Positions 8,887 through 17,901 of a stretch of DNA of 64,000 nucleotides are shown here, in pieces. The notes under the pieces were generated by a model. The model ran no database searches and was not told the origin of the DNA. It saw only the letters and a list, made by a program, of their open reading frames with translations. Where the stretch lies: contig JAQSDM010000004.1 in the NCBI GenBank assembly GCA_029945945.1, positions 1 to 64,000 on the forward strand, in the 5' to 3' direction. Positions within the stretch are counted from its first letter, which is position 1. Each line of letters begins with the position of its first letter. The position numbers and the translations under genes are program-made. The DNA is from Algoriphagus sp. (GTDB taxonomy: Bacteria; Bacteroidota; Bacteroidia; Cytophagales; Cyclobacteriaceae).

Positions 8887-9015
8887 TCTTTGCCTTTTGT
8901 TCAGTTTCAAAATCGAATTTAAAAAAGCTTTCTCTGTTAAACCCTTGGTTCGAATATTCATTTGTAAATCCCAATGAAAACCCCCTATTTTGAACTTTTA
9001 CCAAATAAAAGCTTA

Positions 9016-9480
9016 ATGGGCCCTATCATCATTGGAAGTTTTGAAGATTTTGAAAAATACAACGGACAAGATCTCGGTGCATCTGCATTTTTTCAAATTA
9101 CCCAAAATCAAATAAATCTTTTCGCTGAGGCTACGCATGATCACCAGTGGATTCACACTGATCCTGAGCGGGCTAAAATTGAAGGAGCTTTTGGAAATAC
9201 AATCGCTCATGGTTATCTGACCCTTAGTATTGTACCCCATCTTTGGGAGCAAATCGTGGAAGTTCAAAACCTGAAAATGATGATCAATTACGGGATTGAA
9301 TCGCTTCGGTTTTCGCATCCGGTTTTGGTCACGGATCAGGTTCGGTTGGTCGCCAAACTTAAAAATATCGCAAATCTACGCGGAACGGTAAAGGCTGAAG
9401 TGGAAGTAAAATTGGAAATCAAGGACCAAAAAAAACCCGCTTTCACAGGAGTTCTAATCTTCCTTTATCACTTCAACTAG
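9016..9480 (+). CDS. MaoC-like (R)-specific enoyl-CoA hydratase/dehydratase
   Basis: A hot-dog-fold protein of about 154 residues. MaoC-like hydratases act on acyl-CoA thioesters. The signature is clear: ITQNQINLFAEATHDHQWIH, then DPERAKIEGAFGNTIAHGYLTL, where the Asp and His of the hydratase motif sit. The first in-frame ATG is at 8974, but the protein from 9016 (MGPIIIGSFEDFEKY) fits the usual family start better, so the longer form remains possible. The stop codon abuts the stop of tcdA on the other strand with no base between them. No fatty-acid genes adjoin it, so the pathway is open. Confidence 0.85.
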   Translation: MGPIIIGSFEDFEKYNGQDLGASAFFQITQNQINLFAEATHDHQWIHTDPERAKIEGAFGNTIAHGYLTLSIVPHLWEQIVEVQNLKMMINYGIESLRFSHPVLVTDQVRLVAKLKNIANLRGTVKAEVEVKLEIKDQKKPAFTGVLIFLYHFN

Positions 9481-10206
9481 TCAGGAATCCAGCAAATCAT
9501 TGATGACTGTAGCGGCACAAGAACAACCAAAAGCCGCCGGCAGAAAGGACATCGTTCCGTAAGCGGACTTCTTGAAGTTTGTCCCATCTGTCATGATCAA
9601 ACTTTCTTTCAAAACTTTTTCAGTGGAAAAGACTGCTTTGAAACCTCCATTTATTCCTCGGGCTCGCAGGTTTTTTCTGACATAATGGGCCAGTTTGCAC
9701 TCGAAAGTTTCTGAGATATCCACCACACGAATCTGTGTAGGGTCTATTTTTCCGCCGGCCCCCATAGAACTTACCAATCGAAACCCTCTCTTAATTGCTC
9801 CATCGATCAAATGTAGCTTGGGCGTAAAGCTGTCGATGCAATCCACGACGTAATCATATTCATTGTCTTGAAGCAAGGAAGTCATCGCATCGGGGCGAAG
9901 AAACTGTTGGATCGTGTGGATTTTCAAATTTGGATTGATAGCAAGCAATCGCTCTTCCATCCATTCTGCTTTTGACTGGCCAATGTTTTTCTGAGTAGCG
10001 GGAAGCTGCCGGTTGACATTGGTGATATCTACCACATCCCCATCAATAATCGTCATCTCGCCCACGCCCGATCTGCCAATAAATTCTGCAGCGAAAGACC
10101 CGACGCCACCAAGTCCAACGATAAGTACATGCTTTTTAGCGAGCTTTTCCAGTCCTGCCCGACCGGTGATTAATTCTGTCCTGCTAAGCCAGGTAAACTC
10201 GCTCAT
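9481..10206 (-). CDS. tcdA: tRNA threonylcarbamoyladenosine dehydratase (TcdA/CsdL)
   Basis: A 241-residue E1-like (ThiF/MoeB superfamily) enzyme. TcdA uses ATP to cyclise t6A37 to ct6A in ANN-decoding tRNAs. The nucleotide-binding loop VLIVGLGGVGSFAAEFI is followed by the aspartate-containing strand MTIIDGDVVDITNVNRQ. The family-specific SMGAGGKIDPTQIRV and a cysteine-containing C-terminus (FGCSCAATVINDLL) are present. The start at 10206 overlaps the tatD stop as ATGA, suggesting translational coupling. The frame is open further upstream inside tatD, but residues before 10206 do not belong to the family. Confidence 0.88.
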   Translation of the reverse strand: MSEFTWLSRTELITGRAGLEKLAKKHVLIVGLGGVGSFAAEFIGRSGVGEMTIIDGDVVDITNVNRQLPATQKNIGQSKAEWMEERLLAINPNLKIHTIQQFLRPDAMTSLLQDNEYDYVVDCIDSFTPKLHLIDGAIKRGFRLVSSMGAGGKIDPTQIRVVDISETFECKLAHYVRKNLRARGINGGFKAVFSTEKVLKESLIMTDGTNFKKSAYGTMSFLPAAFGCSCAATVINDLLDS

Positions 10207-10850
10207 GCTATTTTTCTGTTTGAAATTCGATTCCAGTTTGCCCTCACCTGATTGCCAAGATCCTCCACGGAGAGCTGTAAAAGTAAGGATGCTGCCTGAT
10301 AAATCGAATAAATTTCCAAACCCGAATCGTCTGTCTCCAGAAAGATCCGATCCAAAGGGCAGGATTTGAGCCAATGAGCAGCATTGGAATCCGGAATCAA
10401 AAGAGCTTTTCCAAAGGAAAAAGAAACAGGGAAATCGAGCAGTTGAATTGCCAACTTGGGGTTTTGATTAAACCCATGCCAGATGATGTGTGGTAGGTTT
10501 TTTGAACTTTTCAAAAACTCAATCAAGAGGTTATGGCCTTTGACACAATGTAAAATCAAAGGCATATTTAAGTCAAAAGCTAATTCAGCCTGAGCATGAA
10601 AAGCCTCTTTTTGGGTGAAAATTTCTGGCCCTTTTAACCGATCAAAGCCGGATTCACCAATTGCCAGGCACCTCGGGTTACTAGCGATTTCCTTTATCCG
10701 GCCAAAACTCTCCCGCCAATCTTCCTTCAAAAACCAAGGATGCAATCCTGCCGAAAAATATCCTGAGCCCGGAATTTCAAATTCGGGAGTTAGGCTAAAA
10801 ATTCCATTTTCAGGTTCGATTTGATGGGTATGGAGATCCAAAAACTTCAT
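10203..10850 (-). CDS. TatD-family metal-dependent hydrolase
   Basis: A 215-residue TIM-barrel hydrolase of the TatD family (Mg2+-dependent deoxyribonuclease-like enzymes). Metal-site motifs are MKFLDLHTHQ at the N-terminus, GLHPW, GESGFDR (the GEIGLD position), HCVKGH, HGFN and ETDDSG. It is shorter than the roughly 255-residue family norm, with compact loops but all core motifs kept. Its stop overlaps the tcdA start by 4 bases, so the two are translated from one message. No C-terminal domain is present. Confidence 0.87.
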   Translation of the reverse strand: MKFLDLHTHQIEPENGIFSLTPEFEIPGSGYFSAGLHPWFLKEDWRESFGRIKEIASNPRCLAIGESGFDRLKGPEIFTQKEAFHAQAELAFDLNMPLILHCVKGHNLLIEFLKSSKNLPHIIWHGFNQNPKLAIQLLDFPVSFSFGKALLIPDSNAAHWLKSCPLDRIFLETDDSGLEIYSIYQAASLLLQLSVEDLGNQVRANWNRISNRKIA

Positions 10851-10887
10851 CCTGAAATATCTTCTTTTCTATGGTTTTCTAAAAGAG

Positions 10888-10913
10888 AAAGCCGGAAACT
10901 GATTTCCGGCTTT
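10888..10913 (-). terminator. Terminator downstream of the outer-membrane receptor
   Basis: A perfect 11-bp stem (AAAGCCGGAAA at 10888-10898 against 10903-10913) with a 4-base loop. On the minus strand it is followed by a pyrimidine-rich TTTCTCTTTT. It lies about 40 bases beyond the receptor stop and just upstream of tatD. Confidence 0.75.
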
Positions 10914-10950
10914 CAAATTAAGTTATTCCACTTGGTTTGATCCTTTCAAA

Positions 10951-13383
10951 TTAATCCAATCGGTTTCTTTCTTCAGAGCTTCCTGAATTGCTTTTCACTT
11001 TGAAGCTTTCCCCCTTAGAAAAATTGTACTTCAGCGTAAATCTTACTCCTTGGTTACTTCTGTATTGTCTGAAGTTGGTATCGATGTCTGCAAAATCTAT
11101 GTCTGCGTAGATTACCTGTGTTCTGAAAAGGTCAGTACCATTTACCGCAATGGTCAGTTTATCCTTCATGATAGACTTGGTAATACCAGCATCCACCCAG
11201 CCAAAGCCATCGATCATCCCTTGTCCCCAGATCTGAGGCCCAAGGTACATTCCGATGAGTTCCAGTTTAAATCCTTTCGGAAGACTCAGGTTATGCTGAG
11301 TTCTCAAAGAATAAGAGGTCTGAGCTTTGTCCAGATAATCATCTCCAATCTGAGACTTGAATCTATTGTAAGTTACCTGCACCATATTGGAGGTAGCCCA
11401 CCACTCACGAATCTGAAGCGGAGCTATAGCGCGGAAATTTACATTTCTGGTCTTATCAAAGTTATCGGTAAAAGTCACTGTCGTTTTATTTTCCTGATTC
11501 TGCATAAATACCTGCATGAAAGCATCCTCTGTCTCAGAATAGGCCAGGCTAAACTGGTAACTTCCTTTTACCACGTGATTCATTTCGATGTTATTCGAAT
11601 ATTGCGGCTTCAGATTGGGATTTCCTGTCTCAGCAGTCAAAGGATCGATGTAATAAATAAATGGATTGAGCAATCGGTAGTTCGGACGGGTAATGCGACG
11701 ATTGATATTATAGACAATTTGATAGTTGTCGCTCACTTTGTGCTGCAGGAATGCACTTGGGAAAAGATTGAAATATTGCTGCGTATTCAACTTATCCAAT
11801 GTCACCGAGTTGCCTGAAATGTCTGAATATTCGCCTCTTAATCCCGCCTGGAAAGAAAGTTTCTCTGAGAAATTACCTTTGTAGGAAACATATGCTGCAA
11901 GTACATTTTCATTGTAAATGAACCTGTTGCTTCCTGCATTTGGCTCGAAAGGTCCGTCCTCCACTGATTTACTTAATTCCAGATTATTGTCTGATTTTAC
12001 CCAGGATCCTTTTACACCTGTTTCCAGTGTTCTTCCTTTTCCAAGTGGCTTGATGTAATCCGCTTTCGCTGTGAAAATGGTATAAAACATATCGTTGAGA
12101 GTCAGGATTCTGTCATTAGTAAGATTTTCCTGATTCTCACCAGTCCAATATTGATTACTCAACAACGACTCACTGTCAGAATTCATCCGGGTAAAGTCAA
12201 CATCTGTCGTGATTTTGGTGCCAATAGTATCAAGTTTGGCGTCGTAGTGAAGATTAGCGAATATCCTGTTGCTTCCGCCAGTAGCATCGTTGTAGGAATC
12301 CAGGTAACTGATATCCGAAGTTCCTGAAGAAGTAATATCGGTAAATGAATTATTGATGTTTGAACTGAGGTTGTCCGAAGCCTGGATATTCAATCCGATG
12401 TTTTGATTTTCGTTGATTTCATAATTAGCCGAACCGTTGAAAAACAAGTTTTTGTTCCGCTGATTGATTTCAGATTCCTGGTTGAAGTTTGATGTTCCGT
12501 CTTCAGTCGTAAAATTTCGCTCGATTTCAAGTTCATTGATGATCGCATAGTGGTTGTAATTCAGGTTTGCATTAGTAGACCATTTCCCTTTTTTCACATT
12601 GAGTGAAATCCCACTAATCGGAGCCCAAAGTCCATTGTATTGTCCTCCAAGCTGCACATTCCCAAACATTCCATCCACGGTGTTTTTCTTCAATCGGATA
12701 TTAATCACGCCGGCAGATCCTTCCGCATCAAATCTTGAGGAGGGGTTATTGATTACCTCAATGCTCTTGATATTTTCAGCAGGCATGGAGCGAAGGAAGT
12801 TGGAGAGATCAATCGCACTCATATAAGTAGGACGATCATTGATCATCACCGTCACACCTGGTCGGCCATTCAGGATGATGTTTCCATCCTGATCCACATA
12901 GACCCCTGGCGAGCGACCAATTACATCAAAAGCATTGGATCCTTCTGCCATCACCGTTCCTTCCACATTCACGATTGTCTTGTCAGGCTCAATAATTATC
13001 TCAGGCCGGGTAGCTTTCACGGTTACTTCCTCAAGTCCCGTCATCTCATCTTCGATGGTCAGGGTTCCCATTTCTTTTTCAAGACCCGGAGTAAGTTCAA
13101 AAGGCTCGGATTGAAATTGTTTAAATCCGATAGATGAAATTACAAGCTTGACATGTGAAGATTTGACAGATTCGATCAGGAAATTGCCTTCCTCATCTGT
13201 AACTGCTCCGTCCACGAGTCCGCCACCTTCGGCTGCGATAAGTGCCACGTTTGCATAAGCCACTGCCTGGCCTTTTTGGTCCAGAACTCTACCCGAAATT
13301 TTCGAGATTTCTTTAGCAGCCAGATTGCTAATCCCAAGGAGGTAGATAAAAAGGGTAAGAAAAATAAAGTTGGTAGTTTTCAT
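10951..13383 (-). CDS. TonB-dependent-receptor-like outer-membrane beta-barrel protein
   Basis: An 810-residue outer-membrane protein. The order is a signal peptide (ending NLAAK), a CarboxypepD_reg-like domain at about 25-110 (ISGRVLDQKGQAVAYANVAL), a plug-like domain at about 118-235 (FDVIGRSPGVYVDQDGNI, GSAGVINIRLKK), then a long barrel of the OMP_b-brl_3 type. Such proteins import nutrients or siderophores using TonB energy, but no SusD partner, TonB/ExbBD operon or substrate enzyme adjoins this one, so its substrate is unknown. The C-terminus is charged (SSEERNRLD) rather than ending in the usual aromatic residue. It has its own terminator and appears monocistronic. Confidence 0.88.
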   Translation of the reverse strand: MKTTNFIFLTLFIYLLGISNLAAKEISKISGRVLDQKGQAVAYANVALIAAEGGGLVDGAVTDEEGNFLIESVKSSHVKLVISSIGFKQFQSEPFELTPGLEKEMGTLTIEDEMTGLEEVTVKATRPEIIIEPDKTIVNVEGTVMAEGSNAFDVIGRSPGVYVDQDGNIILNGRPGVTVMINDRPTYMSAIDLSNFLRSMPAENIKSIEVINNPSSRFDAEGSAGVINIRLKKNTVDGMFGNVQLGGQYNGLWAPISGISLNVKKGKWSTNANLNYNHYAIINELEIERNFTTEDGTSNFNQESEINQRNKNLFFNGSANYEINENQNIGLNIQASDNLSSNINNSFTDITSSGTSDISYLDSYNDATGGSNRIFANLHYDAKLDTIGTKITTDVDFTRMNSDSESLLSNQYWTGENQENLTNDRILTLNDMFYTIFTAKADYIKPLGKGRTLETGVKGSWVKSDNNLELSKSVEDGPFEPNAGSNRFIYNENVLAAYVSYKGNFSEKLSFQAGLRGEYSDISGNSVTLDKLNTQQYFNLFPSAFLQHKVSDNYQIVYNINRRITRPNYRLLNPFIYYIDPLTAETGNPNLKPQYSNNIEMNHVVKGSYQFSLAYSETEDAFMQVFMQNQENKTTVTFTDNFDKTRNVNFRAIAPLQIREWWATSNMVQVTYNRFKSQIGDDYLDKAQTSYSLRTQHNLSLPKGFKLELIGMYLGPQIWGQGMIDGFGWVDAGITKSIMKDKLTIAVNGTDLFRTQVIYADIDFADIDTNFRQYRSNQGVRFTLKYNFSKGESFKVKSNSGSSEERNRLD

Positions 13384-13536
13384 TATTCAATCGACTTTGT
13401 TTATTGATACTACCCTCTATGAAAATGAAATGCCAAGAGCTATAACATGCCTTAAAACAACAAAAAGCCAGATTTTGCTATAAATTTCAAAAAATGGTGT
13501 CACGAAATCGTACAGTTTTTTCGTTCATTTTTCGGA

Positions 13537-13570
13537 CAAAAAAATCCCCGAACGTTTCTGTCCGGGGATC
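13537..13570 (-). terminator. Terminator downstream of superoxide dismutase
   Basis: A GC-rich stem, ATCCCCG at 13544-13550 paired with CGGGGAT at 13563-13569, extends inward with one mismatch. On the minus strand it is followed by eight T (the A run at 13537-13544). It lies 22 bases past the sod stop. Confidence 0.8.
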
Positions 13571-13591
13571 AAATATTGATTTTTGAGGAGA

Positions 13592-14197
13592 TTATTTGGC
13601 TGCAGCGTAACGCTTGCTTACCTCTTCCCAATTCACCAGATTCCAGAATGCAGCAACATAATCAGCTCTTCTGTTTTGGTAATGCAGATAATATGCATGC
13701 TCCCACACGTCCAGTCCAAGGATTGGTGTTCCCGGACAATCAGAAACGTCCATTAAAGGATTGTCTTGATTCGGAGAAGAGCAAACACAAAGCTCTTTTT
13801 TAGTGTCTACACAAAGCCAAGCCCATCCTGAACCAAATCTGGTCATGCCTGCTTTATTGAAAGTTTCTTTGAAGGCATCAAATGAACCGAATTTAGCATC
13901 GATTGCCGCAGCCAATTCACCAGTAGGTGCTCCTCCGCCGTTTGGAGAAAGAATTTGCCAAAAAAGACTGTGATTGTAGTGACCTCCGCCGTTGTTTCTT
14001 ACAGGTGTGTTTTTTCCAGCTACTTTCATTAGTTCCTCAAGGGATTTTCCTTCCAGGTCTGTTCCCGCTATGGCAGCGTTCAGGTTAGTCACATACGCAT
14101 TGTGATGTTTACTATGATGAATTTCCATAGTTCTTGCATCAATGTGCGGTTCAAGTGCAGTTGTCGCGTAGGGTAATGATGGGAGTTCGAAAGCCAT
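13592..14197 (-). CDS. Superoxide dismutase (Fe/Mn type), cytoplasmic
   Basis: A 201-residue Fe/Mn superoxide dismutase converting superoxide to hydrogen peroxide and oxygen. The four metal ligands are identifiable: His in [13 protein letters not shown], His in [12 protein letters not shown], and Asp and His in [17 protein letters not shown]. There is no signal peptide, so it acts in the cytoplasm, unlike the second SOD at 58.6 kb. The sequence does not let me separate Fe from Mn use. It stands alone between a possible promoter (near 14232-14259) and a strong terminator. Confidence 0.95.
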   Translation of the reverse strand: MAFELPSLPYATTALEPHIDARTMEIHHSKHHNAYVTNLNAAIAGTDLEGKSLEELMKVAGKNTPVRNNGGGHYNHSLFWQILSPNGGGAPTGELAAAIDAKFGSFDAFKETFNKAGMTRFGSGWAWLCVDTKKELCVCSSPNQDNPLMDVSDCPGTPILGLDVWEHAYYLHYQNRRADYVAAFWNLVNWEEVSKRYAAAK

Positions 14198-14231
14198 TTT
14201 ATTAAAGTTTAGGTGTTAGATTAGATGAAAT

Positions 14232-14259
14232 CAAATAAAGAATCTGTTTAACCAACCAA
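14232..14259 (-). promoter_or_regulatory. Possible Bacteroidota-type promoter for sod
   Basis: On the minus strand a TTG (14257-14259) is followed after 17 bases by TTTATTTG (14232-14239), one mismatch from the TAnnTTTG -7 element. The spacing is slightly shorter than the usual 19, so the call is tentative. It sits about 35 bases before the sod start. Confidence 0.35.
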
Positions 14260-14297
14260 GGCTGAACGGAAAAGGTTCTTAAGACTTAAAATTGGTT

Positions 14298-14741
14298 CTA
14301 TTTTCTCAATTTTTTAAAAAATTCCAGCAAAAGCTGCTCCGATTCTTCCGCCATGATTCCAGAAAAAACCTTGGTTTTGGGATGCAAGGAATTAGGGGCG
14401 GACAAATGAAAACCTCTTTTAGGATCAGCAGCACCAAAATATACCTCCCCGATTTGTGACCAAAACAATGCCCCTGCGCACATTACGCATGGTTCCAAGG
14501 TCACATAAAGCCTGCAGTCCGGCAGATATTTTGCCCCAAGATAATTCGCAGCAGATGTGATTGCGATCATCTCAGCATGGGCAGTCACATCGGTAAGCTT
14601 TTCTGTTTGATTGTAACCTTTAGCTATGATCCTGTTTTTGGATACAATGACAGCACCCACGGGTATTTCTCCTTCTTCGAAAGCTATCCTGGCCTGTTTA
14701 AAAGCCTCGTTCATGAAATACTCGTGCGTGAAAATTTCCAA
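14298..14741 (-). CDS. tadA: tRNA adenosine(34) deaminase-like nucleoside deaminase
   Basis: A 147-residue cytidine-deaminase-fold enzyme. TadA converts A34 to inosine in tRNA-Arg(ACG); close relatives deaminate free nucleobases. The zinc and catalytic motifs are intact: TAHAEMIAI (HAE) and EPCVMCAGALFWSQI (PCxxC). The opening EYFMNEAFKQARIAFEEGEIPVGAVIV and the end FFKKLRK match TadA. It lies 14 bases downstream of the PiT-like transporter gene on the same strand. A guanine-deaminase-type relative cannot be fully excluded. Confidence 0.88.
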   Translation of the reverse strand: MEIFTHEYFMNEAFKQARIAFEEGEIPVGAVIVSKNRIIAKGYNQTEKLTDVTAHAEMIAITSAANYLGAKYLPDCRLYVTLEPCVMCAGALFWSQIGEVYFGAADPKRGFHLSAPNSLHPKTKVFSGIMAEESEQLLLEFFKKLRK

Positions 14742-14755
14742 TTAGATAACCTCAA

Positions 14756-15886
14756 TTAAAACATGTCAAAAATCTCTTGTCTGACTCCCTTGTTGATAAC
14801 TATAGCAAGAATCAAAGAAACAACTAAACCAGCGAGCGCTTTGAAAATATCTTTTCTTGCTAAGCGAAATCCTCGTAACAGCCACTCATTGCGCTGTTTA
14901 GTTTTTCCATGCTTTCCTAAGGCAATTGCAAGCTCCCTACCGGCCAACAAACCTATGAAAACCCAGGTTGTACTCATCGGGAAGTTGTTGTATAACTTGA
15001 AATAGAAAAGAATCACTGCATACACCAGATCCACGAGCGTCGCAGCACGAACATCTGTAACATCAGTTTTCTCATTAATGATATCCTGGATTTTATCCCC
15101 TTTCAGGTAAAAAATTAGGCCTAAACCGAGAAATACAAATCCTGTGTAGCACACAAATTCCACCAAATCCAACTGCCTCGGAAGGAAAACGGCAATATTT
15201 GCTGCATCCTGCATAATCCAAACCGCCCAGAGAATTCCAGAAGTGATCCATTGCAACACCATCCAATATGGTTTTGCTGTTCCTTTAAGATAATTCTTAA
15301 CAAATCTCTCCAAAATAAACCACACGAGGATCGCCAAAACAAAAGCCAATACATATCCAAAAAAGCTTTTAGTCATCACCGAAACAATCGTTCCCGCCTT
15401 ATAGGTAAAAACGTTCAAAAGCAAAAATGTGGTAGATACCGGCATTCTCATCCTGGTCATTACCAATAGGACTATTGGTGCGGCTAATTGAAGAAAAACA
15501 AAACTTTCAGGAGCCTTCTCTAATCCAGGAACTGTTAAAAGTTGGAAACTTACATCTCCGTTAAAGGTGAACCAGCTGTAGGTGATAGTGGCAACCCAAA
15601 TCAATCCGATAAACAGCCAAAGCCAATACCATTTCTTTGCTTGGTTTGAAGCGATGAATGTACCAATCGTCTGAATACTGTCGTTTGCAATTGCAGAATA
15701 GGCCGCTAAAGCAAAACCAAACCACATCGCAGCATAGGTGTAATCAGCAATAAATCCGGCAATGAATACTAATGCGCAAATAATGATTAAAAAAACCTTT
15801 TCTTTCTTTGCAAAATCAAAAATCGTATAGGTTTTTCTTGTTAAGACTTCCTGATTGATATTTTGATCAATGGGTTTCTTGGCCAT
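14756..15886 (-). CDS. PiT-like inorganic phosphate transporter (divergent)
   Basis: A 376-residue integral membrane protein with about ten hydrophobic segments. The two-fold repeat of PiT phosphate permeases can be traced: AIANDSIQTIGTF near residue 65 with RMPVSTTFLLLN near 150, and again DAANIAVFLPR near 235 with NFPMSTTWVFIGLLAGRE near 315. The AND and P-STT cores match PiT, but the canonical GANDVANA is degenerate, so this is a divergent subgroup and the substrate is inferred. It is back to back with a Na/Pi cotransporter gene from a different family, which supports a role in phosphate. The cytoplasmic N-terminus carries a charged lead of about 28 residues. Confidence 0.65.
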   Translation of the reverse strand: MAKKPIDQNINQEVLTRKTYTIFDFAKKEKVFLIIICALVFIAGFIADYTYAAMWFGFALAAYSAIANDSIQTIGTFIASNQAKKWYWLWLFIGLIWVATITYSWFTFNGDVSFQLLTVPGLEKAPESFVFLQLAAPIVLLVMTRMRMPVSTTFLLLNVFTYKAGTIVSVMTKSFFGYVLAFVLAILVWFILERFVKNYLKGTAKPYWMVLQWITSGILWAVWIMQDAANIAVFLPRQLDLVEFVCYTGFVFLGLGLIFYLKGDKIQDIINEKTDVTDVRAATLVDLVYAVILFYFKLYNNFPMSTTWVFIGLLAGRELAIALGKHGKTKQRNEWLLRGFRLARKDIFKALAGLVVSLILAIVINKGVRQEIFDMF

Positions 15887-15992
15887 TTACAGTCTTATTA
15901 ATTATCCCGCAAAAATAAAGTAGTAAATATGGTATGCATATTATCAAATTGTTAAGTAAACACTTATGCTTCTTTCAAGACCCATTTTTAAC

Positions 15993-16022
15993 TTGTTATT
16001 CGCAAAAAAATTTCAACTTTTG
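15993..16022 (+). promoter_or_regulatory. Bacteroidota-type promoter for the Na/Pi cotransporter
   Basis: TTG at 15993-15995 is followed after exactly 19 bases by AACTTTTG (16015-16022), one mismatch from the TAnnTTTG -7 consensus. Transcription would start about 35-40 bases before the ATG at 16064, consistent with that start. Confidence 0.5.
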
Positions 16023-16063
16023 CCTCTAAATCTACTAAAAATTTGGATTCTCTGTAGTTTGAA

Positions 16064-17239
16064 TTGAGAGATGCCATTTTGAATATTGGTTCAAAATCAC
16101 TAAAAAACATTGCTTTTTCAGAGCAAAGAATGGAACAATTGGAAGAAGTAAATAGCAAGATGAATAAAGCAACGAGTTATGTACTCATGCTTTTGGCACT
16201 CTTTCTATTCATTTTTGCAATTGATATGCTGACGGTTTCGATGAGTCAGTTGAATAATTCCGTCGCAAATGACATCCTTCAGGCTACTAAAAATCCATTC
16301 GTCAGCTTATTCATTGGATTACTTTTAACCGCCTTAATTCAAAGTAGCTCCACGGTCACCTCTAGTGTGGTAGCGATTGTTGCAGCAGGAAATCTCTCCC
16401 TCGAGCAGGCAGTCCCATTAGTGATGGGAGCAAACATTGGAACAACTCTTACTTCCACCTTGGTTTCTTTTTCCTATATCATGAAAAAAGGAGCATTCAA
16501 AAAGGCGTTGTCAGCAGGCATTGTTCATGATTTTTTCAACATTCTTACTGTAGTGATTTTACTTCCTTTAGAATTGTATTTCAAGTTTATATCCCGACTC
16601 TCTGAAAAAACAGCTCACTTTTTTGCATCAGATGATTCTTATGCTGAGCCGATGGTTTATCATAAAATGATTACCAGACCACTTTCGGAATGGATCAATA
16701 ACACCATTGAAATCCCATTCCTAACGATGGTATTATCCGTTTTTCTGGTTTTTTTGGCGATAAAGCTACTTTCAAGTTCGGTTTTCAAGGCGCTTGAACT
16801 CGGTTCTTCAAATGATTTCAATAAATACATTTTCAAAAACACGGGCATGTCCTTCATTTACGGAACATTTTTTACCGCAGCAGTGCAATCCAGCTCCGTC
16901 ACCACTTCATTGATCGTTCCCTTAGTTGCTGAGGGAAGGGTAACTTTGAAAAAAGCATTCCCATTTATTATTGGGTCAAACATCGGCACCACTATCACTG
17001 CTGCAATCGCAGCGATTTATAAAACCGAAGCAGCAATTGCCCTCGCTCTTGCTCACTTTTTTTTCAATTTGATAGGAGCTTTGATTTTTCTTCCATTTCC
17101 GGCAATTAGAAATATCCCGGTTCTTCTGGCTATTTACATGGGAGAAAAATCTGGTCAGAACAGAATTATAGGTTTTGCCTATATCCTGCTTACTTTCTTC
17201 GTTATCCCCTTCTTCCTGATTTACTTCAACAAGGATTAA
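16064..17239 (+). CDS. Na+/phosphate cotransporter family protein (PNaS/NptA type)
   Basis: A 391-residue membrane protein of the Na/Pi cotransporter family, importing phosphate with sodium. The diagnostic inverted QSSS repeats are both present: ALIQSSSTVTSSVVAIVA with VMGANIGTTLTSTL, and AAVQSSSVTTSLIVPLVA with IIGSNIGTTITAAI. The PhoU-like C-terminal domain of longer homologues is missing, so this is the short form. The ATG at 16064 agrees with an upstream promoter; a second ATG at 16130 is possible. The stop overlaps the deoC stop on the other strand by 4 bases. Confidence 0.9.
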   Translation: MRDAILNIGSKSLKNIAFSEQRMEQLEEVNSKMNKATSYVLMLLALFLFIFAIDMLTVSMSQLNNSVANDILQATKNPFVSLFIGLLLTALIQSSSTVTSSVVAIVAAGNLSLEQAVPLVMGANIGTTLTSTLVSFSYIMKKGAFKKALSAGIVHDFFNILTVVILLPLELYFKFISRLSEKTAHFFASDDSYAEPMVYHKMITRPLSEWINNTIEIPFLTMVLSVFLVFLAIKLLSSSVFKALELGSSNDFNKYIFKNTGMSFIYGTFFTAAVQSSSVTTSLIVPLVAEGRVTLKKAFPFIIGSNIGTTITAAIAAIYKTEAAIALALAHFFFNLIGALIFLPFPAIRNIPVLLAIYMGEKSGQNRIIGFAYILLTFFVIPFFLIYFNKD

Positions 17240-17901
17240 GTTCGGGATTTTCTCCAGTCATCCATCAATCCTTTTGCAGAACTGGTCCCAAGACGATCAG
17301 CTCCGGCTTTAATAAGCTCTAAAGCAAAATCAAGCGTCTTGATCCCTCCACTGGCTTTGATTCCTATTTGGGAAGGAAGGGTTTCTCTCATCAGGAGAAT
17401 ATCGACTACCTGAGCCCCTTTTGGAGCGTACCCAGTAGAAGTCTTTACAAAATCCGCCCCTGCATCCTGGCAAATCAGACAAGCTTCTCGGATTTGTTCC
17501 TGACTCAAATACGCTGTTTCGATTATTACTTTCAGAATTCGCTCCTCTGCATGGCAAATATTAGCTATTTGAGCGATTTCTATTTTCGGCCAGTTCATTC
17601 CAGAGTGAAAAGCTGTTTGAGACCAAACTAAGTCCAATTCGTCTGCTCCCTGTTTGATAGACTCCTTGGTCTCAAAGACTTTACTTGCGGTGTCTTGGTA
17701 GCCAAAAGGGAATCCAATGACAGTAACTACCTGAATGTCCTCTTCTGCCAATTCTCTTTTCACTTTTTTTACCCAAAAAGGAGGGATGCAAACACCAATA
17801 AACTGCTCATCGATGGAATCTCTGATCAGCACATCAACTTCTTCCCCGGTCATGGTGGGACGAAGAAGGGTGGACTCCAAAAAACGATTAAAATTATTCA
17901 T
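17236..17901 (-). CDS. deoC: Deoxyribose-phosphate aldolase
   Basis: A 221-residue class I aldolase cleaving 2-deoxyribose-5-phosphate to acetaldehyde and glyceraldehyde-3-phosphate in deoxynucleoside salvage. The Schiff-base lysine lies in FVKTSTGYAPKGA, and the C-terminal GIKASGGIKTLDFALELI and AGADRLGTSSAKGL match DeoC. The ATG at 17901 (MNNFNRFLES) is preferred over one 12 bases upstream because this opening is typical of Bacteroidota DeoC. Either start overlaps the end of the upstream dehydrogenase gene (stop at 17894), implying a coupled pair. No other deo genes adjoin. Confidence 0.92.
   Translation of the reverse strand: MNNFNRFLESTLLRPTMTGEEVDVLIRDSIDEQFIGVCIPPFWVKKVKRELAEEDIQVVTVIGFPFGYQDTASKVFETKESIKQGADELDLVWSQTAFHSGMNWPKIEIAQIANICHAEERILKVIIETAYLSQEQIREACLICQDAGADFVKTSTGYAPKGAQVVDILLMRETLPSQIGIKASGGIKTLDFALELIKAGADRLGTSSAKGLMDDWRKSRT

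Noticed and set aside
11050..11817. 255-codon plus-strand open frame inside the outer-membrane receptor gene
   Set aside because: It lies wholly antisense to a well-supported receptor gene, starts without promoter or family similarity, and its product has no recognisable domain.
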